Assembly: GCF_000250655.1 (NCBI RefSeq)
Contig: NC_016935.1
Span: 6,962,001 to 7,026,000, forward strand
DNA: 64,000 nt
Reading direction: 5' to 3'
Source: Paenibacillus mucilaginosus 3016
GTDB taxonomy: Bacteria > Bacillota > Bacilli > Paenibacillales > NBRC-103111
Positions within the stretch are counted from its first letter, which is position 1. Every line of letters begins with the position of its first letter. A model generated the notes under the pieces. The model was not told the origin of the DNA. It saw only the letters and a list, made by a program, of their open reading frames with translations, and searched no databases. Shown here one piece after another: positions 1-7,348 of the stretch. The position numbers were made by a program, and so were the translations under genes.

Positions 1-3000
1 GTAGCCGTACCGGTCACACCGGAAGCGTTCCGGAACGTAACGGTCACCGGAGCGTCGGTCGGATTCCATACCTGTGCCGTGTACGTGGTGCCCTTTTTAT
101 ACACGGTAGCCGAAGACCAGCCTGTCGCCCACACGTCCTTCGTCCGGTGGCCCAAGGAGGCCAGCGCGTGGACGAAGTAGTACGTATTGAACGCCTCGTT
201 CTGCTGCAGCACCGCGGGGTTCCACTTGGCAAGGACCGCCTGCGGATCGCTCAGCGCCTGGATCGGCCAGACAATATGCTGCCAATCGGTTTCCGGCCCT
301 CCGTTATCGGTGACGAAGCCCTGGTACAGCGACGCCGCCTTGGCCGGATCGAAGCCGTAGCTCGTCAGGTACTCGGAGGTCGGGAGCCAGTGAATCCCGT
401 AGACATAGACCGGGTTGCCGTTGAAGAACGTGCCGAAGAATTGGGACGAGCCGTAGATCTGCCCGACCGACTTGTGCTTGTACTCCGGAATCCAGTTGTC
501 GTTATCATAGTTGAACCAGTACTGCTCCACCGCCTTGAGCTCCGTGGTGAAGCCCCAGATGGCGGCATCGCGGTAAGTCTTATTGCCCTTCAGGATGCTC
601 CACATGTACTGGCCGACCCAGCCGAACAGGGACTCGCCGGCCGCTTCCTGGTTGTTGCCGTTATCCTGGTCGGCATAGCCGCCCGCCCAGGAGTGGCCCG
701 CATACGGGTCGAAGCTGCGGAAGAACGGATACTGAGCGTCTGTGCGTGATGGGTTCGCGTAGTCACGGATAAGCTGCTCGACCATTCCGCCGTAGCGGGT
801 CTCGAAGTCTTTGTCATACGTAGCGAGCACCGCCGACGCGAAGACGAAATAACCGTACGTGAAGTGGTGGTCCGTAATCCCTACGTTGGCGCCGAACTCG
901 CTGTTCTTGTAGTACATCGTGCCCCAGTCGTCGTTATAGTACAGGAAGTAGCTGGGCTCCCCTTCCGTATAGGTGTACCAGTCCGTCAGCGCCGTCTTCA
1001 GGCGGGCCAGGAACTTGGACTTGTACGCCGCGTCGCCGATCTGGTCGGCGATCAGGACACCCATCGCGAGCGGATGCAGGGTCTTGCCCTGCCAGTAGGC
1101 ATCGGCCTTCATGAGCTCCTCCGTCGTATCCGTCGATTGGTCGAGGATGCCGAGCTGCTGGATGAGCTGCTGGCGGGAGTAGCCTCCGTCATTCGGCTCC
1201 GTGAACTGCGGCACGATGCCGTAGAACTTGTCATTCGTCTTGAAGCTGTTGCCTTCGCTGACCTTCAGCGTCCCCCGGATGGACGGGTACGTCATGTCCG
1301 TGAGCGGCGTCGAGGCAATCTTCCACTGGTGCGGTGCCAGCGTCATCAGCGTCGTGTTCGGGAAGCCCGAGCGCCTCAGTGTCGTGGTCGTATTGAAGGT
1401 CGTCTCCACCGCCGAAGTCGACTCGTTGAACGTGTAGCCCACCTTCGTATCGGTTACGAAGGCGTACCCGTGCTGGTAGAAGTAGTTCAGCTTATCGGCC
1501 GATGGGAGCGCAGCCAAGGACAAGTAGTTCTGGCCGCTCGGGAGCGTGATCTTGATCTTGGGCCCTATCCGCTTGAATACCGTGCCCGCCGGCGCATTCA
1601 GCGCGTAATAGCGCTTCACCTGTGCCGGATTGGGAGCACCATCCGTGTTCGTGACCTCGATCCCGATGTGATCGGCCGTCAGGGTGGCCCCGTCCGCCGC
1701 CAGCACAGCCGCGTTCGCATCGTTGAACAGCCGCGTAACCGCGGGCGCATAGATCTCGGCCGAATTCGGATCGCTGAACTGGGCGTAGATGTAAGGCGAG
1801 CCCTTCACGAAGGTGACCTTCATCTTGTCCTCGGTCTGGCTGTCGCTGAGTACGGTGTCCACGGAATAGTCCCCGTAGGAGACTACGCGGTTCGACATCG
1901 AAGACGTATTAATGTTCGAAGCCATCAGCGTCAGGTCGAAGTTCGTGCCGGTCTCGACGGCCTTGCCGTCGGAGGTAATCCAGCCGCTCCCCGGGGTCAT
2001 GACGCCGAGTCCCTGGGATTGGAACTTGGACTTGAGGGGCAGCGTGATGATGCCGTTCCCCAGCTTATTGATGAACAGCGACTGCCACCAGTCGTTGGAA
2101 GGCAGCGGCTTCTGCAGGCTGTCCGACTTGTACAGCGGATACTTCGGCTGAGGCATCGTGATGTCATTGCGCAGGTAACTGCCGGAGCCTTCCGTCACCA
2201 CCGACTTGGCCGGCAGCGGCGTGATCGGATAAACAGGCTTCGGATCGCCGTTCACGTAGTCATACACCTGGAATTCAAAGAGGGAGTAGCCGAAGCTCGT
2301 CGCTCTCGAAATGCCCTGCATCCGCACGTAGCGGCCCGTCGCGAAGACCGGGATGTTCTGCACCCCGCCCTGGCCCTTCATCTCGCGGTAGATCGTAGTC
2401 CACTGGTTCCCATCAGCCGACACCTGCAGATCGAAGGCCCGTCCGGCCGCCGCTTCCCAGTCGAGAATAATGCGTCCGATCGTACGCTGGCTTCCGAGGT
2501 CCACCTGGTAGTATTCGTTGTCCGTCGGGTTCGAGGACCAGCGCGTCTGGCGGCTGCCGTCCACGCCGTTCTCCGGCAGGGTCGAGCCCGGGGGCAGATA
2601 ATCCGACTGCTCGTAGGACGAAACTTTCACCGGCCGGTTCAGCGCCACGTTCGGGCCGAGATTCACCGGCGGCGGATTGACGCCGCCCGTGCCGTACACC
2701 TCGAATTCGAGAATGGAATAGCCGTAATTCGATAGCGCTCTCTCCGTTCCCAGCACCCGGACATACCGCCCCGAGCCGCTGAGGGTTACTTCATCGACCC
2801 CGCCGTCTCCGGTCGCAGTGGAATATACATCGGTCCAGGTCGACTCGTCATTCGATACCTGGATCTTATACGACTTGGCGAAAGCCCCTTCCCAGCGGAT
2901 GACTACGCGGCTGATCGCCGCCTGTGCCCCGAGATCGGTATAGATCCACTGCGGGTCGGCGCCCCACTGGCTCGACCAGCGGGAAGACGTCGAGCCGTCC

Positions 3001-3194
3001 ACCGCCAGGTCCGGCGTGTTGGCCCCTTCCACCGAAGAAGCGTAGACCGTCCGGTTCTGGGAAAGCAGATACGGCTCCGCCGCCCGGGCGGACTGCGGGT
3101 GGGACAGGGACAAGGGACTCAGCGCCGTCAGCAGAGCGAGGGTCGATAACACGGAGCGCTTGGCTCCGCGCAGCGTCATGCGGTGTTTCTTCAA
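1..3194 (-). CDS. Secreted GH81 endo-1,3-beta-glucanase with two discoidin domains (3' end beyond window)
   Basis: Predicted to cut internal beta-1,3-glucan bonds outside the cell (fungal wall, callose, laminarin). The frame runs from a TTG at 3194 (RBS TAAGGAGGAG nine bases upstream) off the left edge; an ATG at 3179 is an alternative. A signal peptide with a hydrophobic core and an ARA-A type end covers about residues 1-43. Two F5/8 type C (CBM32-like) modules follow, about residues 45-180 and 195-330, both with the W-S-S and 'RYVR' patterns. The catalytic part has the GH81 signatures NDWWQSLF, DHHFTYGYFV, WAGG..DGNNQEAAGES (including the expected catalytic Glu) and GIHWLP. At least 1064 residues are visible and more C-terminal modules are likely. 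It stands alone; the neighbouring cupin is divergent. Family assignment is confident, substrate is from family knowledge. Confidence 0.9.
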   Translation of the reverse strand, partial: MKKHRMTLRGAKRSVLSTLALLTALSPLSLSHPQSARAAEPYLLSQNRTVYASSVEGANTPDLAVDGSTSSRWSSQWGADPQWIYTDLGAQAAISRVVIRWEGAFAKSYKIQVSNDESTWTDVYSTATGDGGVDEVTLSGSGRYVRVLGTERALSNYGYSILEFEVYGTGGVNPPPVNLGPNVALNRPVKVSSYEQSDYLPPGSTLPENGVDGSRQTRWSSNPTDNEYYQVDLGSQRTIGRIILDWEAAAGRAFDLQVSADGNQWTTIYREMKGQGGVQNIPVFATGRYVRMQGISRATSFGYSLFEFQVYDYVNGDPKPVYPITPLPAKSVVTEGSGSYLRNDITMPQPKYPLYKSDSLQKPLPSNDWWQSLFINKLGNGIITLPLKSKFQSQGLGVMTPGSGWITSDGKAVETGTNFDLTLMASNINTSSMSNRVVSYGDYSVDTVLSDSQTEDKMKVTFVKGSPYIYAQFSDPNSAEIYAPAVTRLFNDANAAVLAADGATLTADHIGIEVTNTDGAPNPAQVKRYYALNAPAGTVFKRIGPKIKITLPSGQNYLSLAALPSADKLNYFYQHGYAFVTDTKVGYTFNESTSAVETTFNTTTTLRRSGFPNTTLMTLAPHQWKIASTPLTDMTYPSIRGTLKVSEGNSFKTNDKFYGIVPQFTEPNDGGYSRQQLIQQLGILDQSTDTTEELMKADAYWQGKTLHPLAMGVLIADQIGDAAYKSKFLARLKTALTDWYTYTEGEPSYFLYYNDDWGTMYYKNSEFGANVGITDHHFTYGYFVFASAVLATYDKDFETRYGGMVEQLIRDYANPSRTDAQYPFFRSFDPYAGHSWAGGYADQDNGNNQEAAGESLFGWVGQYMWSILKGNKTYRDAAIWGFTTELKAVEQYWFNYDNDNWIPEYKHKSVGQIYGSSQFFGTFFNGNPVYVYGIHWLPTSEYLTSYGFDPAKAASLYQGFVTDNGGPETDWQHIVWPIQALSDPQAVLAKWNPAVLQQNEAFNTYYFVHALASLGHRTKDVWATGWSSATVYKKGTTYTAQVWNPTDAPVTVTFRNASGVTGTA

Positions 3195-3520
3195 TCTTTT
3201 CTCCTCCTTAGGGATCGGATATGGAATAAGGACTGCATCATCTAGGCCCCCGGGCTTCCGGGCCGCCGGACACCCCTCCCTCTGTTACTCAAGCTAGTAT
3301 CATCATAAAACGGGCGGCCATGCTTGAACACGTCAGCGATCAACGATTGCTAGTACATATTAATGATGCTGCTTCCGGTCCCCGTTCCTCTCCGCCTCCG
3401 GCGTGCTCTCCTGTCTTCGTCGACCGGTAACCATCCCTTGGGCGGATGCATACCCTGCCTAGGTAGATTCCCATTCCGATTCATACAGGGGTCGACTCCA
3501 ATGAAGGGCAGGAATTCAAG
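3195..3520. other. Intergenic region between divergent GH81 and cupin genes
   Basis: About 325 bases holding only the GH81 Shine-Dalgarno (3200-3210) and a GC-rich inverted repeat around 3245-3275 (CCCCCGGGCTTCCGGGCC). I see no convincing -35/-10 pair, operator or small gene. Confidence 0.4.
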
Positions 3521-4198
3521 ATGCCGATGACACCGGACCCAGACTTCTCGTCGCCGTCCGCACAGTTCTTTTTTGACCTCAGCCAGGACCTGTACTTCCG
3601 CAAAGACGCCCGCAACTTTATCAACCGCCTGTCGGTGAAGGACCTGAATACCCTCGGCGGGGTGTCTCTGCTCGATATCTACCTCGATACGGGGAATGTC
3701 GTCGAGCCGCATATTCACCAGAACGCCTCCGAACTGGTGTATGTCATCACGGGCTCCGCCGTCATCTCGCTGATCAATCCGTTCACGAACGAGCTGCTGA
3801 ACTACACGGCCGGGCCGGGACAGGTCGTCAACATTCCTCAGGGCTGGTGGCATTACGAGGTCGCTTCCGCGGACGGCACACACCTGCTTGCGATCTTCGA
3901 TTCCAAGGTGCCGGAAGCGATCTTCGGCTCGGACATTCTCCGGCTGACGCCGTCCGGGGTGTGGGCGCATACGTACGGCCTCGATCAAGCCCAGGTGGCT
4001 GCGGCCTTCGCTCCCATCACCGGCACGACGATCATCGGTCCGCCGCTCCCCGGCCAGCAGACGACGAAGCCGATGCCTTATGTGCCTTACGGCTCCCCGC
4101 GCCAGCCCGTGTATGCGGAGCAGGCCGCCCACTACCAGCGCCCCGCCTATCCGGCCCCTTACCTGGCGCAGGGGTACGGCTGGCCTTATCCCTACTGA
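3521..4198 (+). CDS. Single-domain cupin protein
   Basis: 225-residue soluble protein with no signal peptide. Both cupin motifs are present: motif 1 as HIHQNASELVYVITG (about residues 68-82, metal-type H-x-H...E) and motif 2 as GQVVNIPQGWWH (about 104-115). So a metal-binding beta-barrel of the germin/oxalate-decarboxylase type is likely, but only one cupin domain is present, unlike bicupin oxalate decarboxylases. The last ~45 residues are low-complexity and rich in Pro, Tyr and Gly (ending GYGWPYPY), resembling spore-coat or surface-adhesive tails; that role is inference. The RBS is a modest GAAGGGCAGG. It is followed by a strong terminator and is monocistronic. The reaction is unknown. Confidence 0.75.
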   Translation: MPMTPDPDFSSPSAQFFFDLSQDLYFRKDARNFINRLSVKDLNTLGGVSLLDIYLDTGNVVEPHIHQNASELVYVITGSAVISLINPFTNELLNYTAGPGQVVNIPQGWWHYEVASADGTHLLAIFDSKVPEAIFGSDILRLTPSGVWAHTYGLDQAQVAAAFAPITGTTIIGPPLPGQQTTKPMPYVPYGSPRQPVYAEQAAHYQRPAYPAPYLAQGYGWPYPY

Positions 4199-4245
4199 GG
4201 AAAAGGGGGTGCCTGACCCTGCCTCACCGGCTGCATCCGGCAGCA

Positions 4246-4294
4246 CAAACACCCCTGGAAACCCGTTCCAGGGGTGTTTGCCTTTTGCTTTTTT
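4246..4294. terminator. Strong bidirectional rho-independent terminator
   Basis: Perfect 15-bp inverted repeat CAAACACCCCTGGAA / TTCCAGGGGTGTTTG (4246-4260, 4266-4280) with a 5-base loop, then a T-rich tail to 4294. It lies between the converging cupin and LacI-type genes and can serve both. Confidence 0.9.
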
Positions 4295-4334
4295 CTTCGA
4301 CCGGCCCCTTCGGAGCTTCGGCGCCGCCGGGGCT

Positions 4335-5402
4335 CTACACCTCAGCCTCCGCCGTCTTCGCCGCACCGGCCGAGGACTCCCGGTACATGACTTCGCCGGC
4401 GATCAGCAGCTTCTCCGTCGCATCCTGATCCTTGCTCACCCGCTCGAGCAGCTTCTCTACAGCCCGGGAGCCCATCAGTTCCTTCGGCACGTTCACCGTC
4501 GTCAAGGAAGGCGAGGTCTGATACGACCTCTCGATGTTATCGAAGCCGGTCACGGACACCTCCTGGGGCACCTTAATCCCCATCCGCTGGAGCACCTCGA
4601 TCGTATCGAGCGCGATCGTATCGTTCGCACAGACGAGGGCCGTCGGCAGGGCCTTCCGGCGCAGCGCTTCCACCGCTTCCTGAATCTGTGTCGTGAAGCC
4701 TTCATAGCCTTCCAGCCGGATCAGCAGCGAAGCCGGGGAATCCGGAGCCAGCCCCTGCTCCTCCACCGCACTGCGGAAGCCGGTCCACCGGTCGTAGAAG
4801 CTGCGGGAATAGCGCGGATCGCCCACGAAGAGCAGGTGCTTGTGTCCGATCCCGATCAGGTAATTCGTCAGCCGGTGCATCGAGTCGTAGTTGTTCACGA
4901 ACACCGTATCCGATGGAATCAGTCCGTCTTCATGATCCACCAGGATAAAAGGAACGCCCAGCCGGTGTACCTCCAGCAGCACCGAGCTCGAGATCTCACC
5001 GACCCCGATCAGGCCGAGAATGCCGCTTGGATTCAGCGCCTGCAGGAAGTGGTCCGCACTCTGCTCCATCACGATCATCATGCCGAGCCCGGCCGCTTCC
5101 AGCCTCGCCGAGATCCCGTCCAGAATCCGTCCCCAGTATACGGACTCCTTCGTCTGGAACCGGACGTTTGGCATCAGCACGAGAACCGACTGCTTCGTCC
5201 CCCCGTCCTGGGTCGATTCCGCCGGCTTCGGCGGGAGATAGGGGTTCATTTTGCTGAAATATCCGAGCTGCGAAGCCGCCTTGATCACTTTCTCTTTCGT
5301 CGCCTCGCTGACTCCGCCCTTGCCCGACAGCGCCTTCGACACCACGAATTTGGACACGCCCATATAATCCGCAATCTGCTGCATGGTTACTTTTTTTGCC
5401 AT
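4335..5402 (-). CDS. LacI-family transcriptional regulator
   Basis: 355 residues from the ATG at 5402 (MAKKVTMQQIADYMGVSK); an upstream in-frame ATG at 5420 adds six atypical residues. The LacI helix-turn-helix and hinge occupy about residues 5-60 (QQIADYMGVSKFVVSKALSG), followed by a type-1 periplasmic-binding-protein fold (VLVLMPNVRF..., ALVCANDTIALDTIEVLQ, VSVTGFDNIE near 280). It should act as a sugar-responsive repressor or activator in the cytoplasm. No sugar genes are adjacent, so the target is unknown; the TGAAA-N4-TTTCA boxes before the GH35 operon (13855-14025) are possible sites. The Shine-Dalgarno is weak. Confidence 0.9.
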   Translation of the reverse strand: MAKKVTMQQIADYMGVSKFVVSKALSGKGGVSEATKEKVIKAASQLGYFSKMNPYLPPKPAESTQDGGTKQSVLVLMPNVRFQTKESVYWGRILDGISARLEAAGLGMMIVMEQSADHFLQALNPSGILGLIGVGEISSSVLLEVHRLGVPFILVDHEDGLIPSDTVFVNNYDSMHRLTNYLIGIGHKHLLFVGDPRYSRSFYDRWTGFRSAVEEQGLAPDSPASLLIRLEGYEGFTTQIQEAVEALRRKALPTALVCANDTIALDTIEVLQRMGIKVPQEVSVTGFDNIERSYQTSPSLTTVNVPKELMGSRAVEKLLERVSKDQDATEKLLIAGEVMYRESSAGAAKTAEAEV

Positions 5403-5442
5403 CCGTCTGCACCAACCCATATTGTATCGATAAGATTAGTCC

Positions 5443-5451
5443 ATTATAACA
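5443..5451 (-). promoter_or_regulatory. Extended -10 promoter of the LacI-family gene
   Basis: On the minus strand TGTTATAAT (TG-N-TATAAT) lies about 40 bases before the ATG at 5402. The -35 region is poor, typical of extended -10 promoters. Confidence 0.6.
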
Positions 5452-5475
5452 CGGTTAGCCAAACAATCCTAACAA

Positions 5476-5509
5476 ATTAAGATCAAAATCGGATTAAGAT
5501 CAAAATCGG
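5476..5509. repeat. Perfect 17-bp tandem duplication in the LacI/HbpS-like intergenic region
   Basis: The unit ATTAAGATCAAAATCGG is present twice without a spacer (5476-5492, 5493-5509), just upstream of the LacI-gene promoter and about 45 bases before the promoter of the divergent gene. It may be a doubled operator or a simple duplication. Confidence 0.8.
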
Positions 5510-5553
5510 AACAGCCCTCTTCCTATAAAGTAAAGGCGCCGGGCATCCCAAGC

Positions 5554-5562
5554 TGTTATACT
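5554..5562 (+). promoter_or_regulatory. Extended -10 element for the HbpS-like gene
   Basis: TGTTATACT (TG-N-TATACT) about 60 bases upstream of the ATG at 5623; no good -35 is visible. Confidence 0.45.
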
Positions 5563-5622
5563 GAATTGGAGCTGTACCTTATCCAACATTTGATATCCGG
5601 GAACCAAAGGAGCTGAAGGACC

Positions 5623-6108
5623 ATGCTGGAGCTGGAACGGAAAGTGAAAGAAATGGAAGAGCAGGAACGGGTCTTTCAATTCGAGGAGTTTACCCATGAG
5701 ACGGCGCTGGAGCTCGGGCTCCTGCTCGTCCAGGAAGCCAAACGCAGCGGCGTGCGGGTTACGGTGGATATCACACGCTCGGGGCAGCGATTGTTCCTTC
5801 ATGCCATGGAAGGCACTACGGTGGGCAATGAGGATTGGATCCGGCGCAAGAACAATCTCACCGGACGCTTCGGCCGAAGCTCCTGGCATACCGCTATGCG
5901 CCTACGTCTTCAAGGGGAAGAGCTCGAGAGGGACTACGGACTCCCGGTCAAGGATTATGCGGCGGCCGGAGGCTCTTTTCCCCTCCACGTCAAAGGGGAA
6001 GGTATTCTTGGCACCATCACCGTATCGGGCCTGCCCGACCAAGAGGATCATGATCTGGTGATCGGTGCGCTGCAGAAATATTTCGATGGCCTCCGCCAGC
6101 CGGAATGA
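5623..6108 (+). CDS. UPF0303 / HbpS-like heme-degrading-domain protein
   Basis: 161 residues, no signal peptide or membrane segment. It matches the UPF0303 (YBR137W, HbpS-like) family: central RLFLHAMEGTTVGNEDWIRR and a C-terminal LGTITVSGLPDQEDHDLV strand-helix. Family members are small alpha/beta proteins that bind heme or cofactors and often form oligomers; the exact role is unclear. The start is the ATG at 5623 with AAAGGAG eight bases upstream. The gene is monocistronic, with its own promoter and the terminator at 6182. The preceding LacI gene is divergent, so co-regulation is possible but unproven. Confidence 0.8.
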   Translation: MLELERKVKEMEEQERVFQFEEFTHETALELGLLLVQEAKRSGVRVTVDITRSGQRLFLHAMEGTTVGNEDWIRRKNNLTGRFGRSSWHTAMRLRLQGEELERDYGLPVKDYAAAGGSFPLHVKGEGILGTITVSGLPDQEDHDLVIGALQKYFDGLRQPE

Positions 6109-6181
6109 GGCTGTTCCTCCCCGGAGCAGAGTCCTGAGCCCCTGGTTCACCACCGATACCTGCAGCCTGCTCAAACGACGA

Positions 6182-6223
6182 AGAGCACTCCGCCGACGCG
6201 ATCGGCGAGGTGCTCTCTTTTTC
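6182..6223. terminator. Bidirectional terminator between HbpS-like and GH43 genes
   Basis: Stem AGAGCACTCCGCCGA / TCGGCGAGGTGCTCT (6182-6216), one mismatch and a 5-base loop, followed by CTTTTTC. It lies between converging genes. Confidence 0.85.
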
Positions 6224-6311
6224 ATTATGCCGGTTCGGGAAACGGCATCGGCCAGCAGCCTGCGCTGTCCGTAACCTGTACAGTCCCCCCTCCTCACACG
6301 GACGCCTCCTC

Positions 6312-7307
6312 CTACCCATGGAGATCCTCCCGTGCCGCCACAACCCGGAACCGGTCCCCCGCATCCTCCATCTCGTACAGCTTGCACCGGGAATCCGGCA
6401 TGGGGAACGGTTGATGGAGGATCAGCATCCACGTCCCCTCGAAGGTGCGGAACAGCATGCCGTGTCCGCTGTCCCCCCGGACGAGAGGCTCCAGCTGCTC
6501 CCAGGGCCCCTTCAGGCTGCCGGATACGGAACGGGCTTGCGTCTGCACATACTGCCCCTGATCATAGCTGGACCACAGCATCACCAGGTGACCGCCCCGG
6601 GTCCGGTAGAGCTGGCAGCCATCCGTAACATAGATGCTCCCCTCCACTCCGGGTGTCCGTTCCGCCGTATCCCAGGACGCTTCCGACGCTTGGAACAGGT
6701 GGACCGGCTCCCCGGCCGCCCGCGACAAATCCGCTCTAAGGGGAACGGCTTCGACCGTGCCGTCCCTCATCTGGATCCACTCATGACAGTAGACCATCCA
6801 CGGTCTGCCCTCCTCGTCGATATACAGCGTCCCGTCCAGTGTCATGAGCGAGGAGTGCACGGCGGGCCCATCCGGCTGAAGCAGTTCGAAGGGTCCTTCC
6901 AGCGAGGAGCTCACCGCCACCGCCGTTCCACGCCAGTGATTCGGCATGGGGATCAGCGGGGAATCCGGGAGCCTCCGGTCGTTATTGTGCAGCGTAACCA
7001 ATAGGTAGTAGCTTCCCTTATACGCATGAACCTCCGGCGCCCAGGCTCCGTGCCGGGGATTCGCCCACACGCCGTCCGGAACCGTGAAGACGACATAGGG
7101 CCCCTCCCAGTGCCGGAGATCCGCGCTTTTGTAGGTCACCACCCCGCATCTCTTCATCCCGTGGAGCTGCGGCCCGCTGCCGGTGTACAAATAGTACGTG
7201 CCGCTCTCCCGATCCGCCACCACAAAGGGATCATGCGCCGGAATGTCGCTCAGCCGCAGGCCCTGCTTGGGATGGGCGGTATCCGAAGCTTCGTTGTAGA
7301 TGTTCAT
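6312..7307 (-). CDS. GH43-type glycosidase (arabinosidase/xylosidase/galactosidase class)
   Basis: 331 residues with no signal peptide, so cytosolic. It has the five-bladed propeller pattern of GH43: the catalytic-base region SDIPAHDPFVV near residue 20-30, WAPEVHAY near 90, the pKa-modulating Asp region GTLYIDEEGRPWMVYCHEW near 160, and the acid Glu candidate in EGSIYVTDG near 220. It hydrolyses alpha-L-arabinofuranosyl, beta-xylosyl or related links in imported oligosaccharides; the exact linkage cannot be told. It is the last gene of the operon that starts near 13820, 40 bases after the GH35 end, and is followed by the terminator at 6182. Confidence 0.85.
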   Translation of the reverse strand: MNIYNEASDTAHPKQGLRLSDIPAHDPFVVADRESGTYYLYTGSGPQLHGMKRCGVVTYKSADLRHWEGPYVVFTVPDGVWANPRHGAWAPEVHAYKGSYYLLVTLHNNDRRLPDSPLIPMPNHWRGTAVAVSSSLEGPFELLQPDGPAVHSSLMTLDGTLYIDEEGRPWMVYCHEWIQMRDGTVEAVPLRADLSRAAGEPVHLFQASEASWDTAERTPGVEGSIYVTDGCQLYRTRGGHLVMLWSSYDQGQYVQTQARSVSGSLKGPWEQLEPLVRGDSGHGMLFRTFEGTWMLILHQPFPMPDSRCKLYEMEDAGDRFRVVAAREDLHG

Positions 7308-7348
7308 AGGACTCTCCTCACCTTCCGCTTGCCCTGATTCCTCTGCTG

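Noticed and set aside
864-2735. 623-codon plus-strand open frame opposite GH81
   Set aside because: Antisense to the GH81 catalytic domain; no family features and composition typical of a reversed frame.
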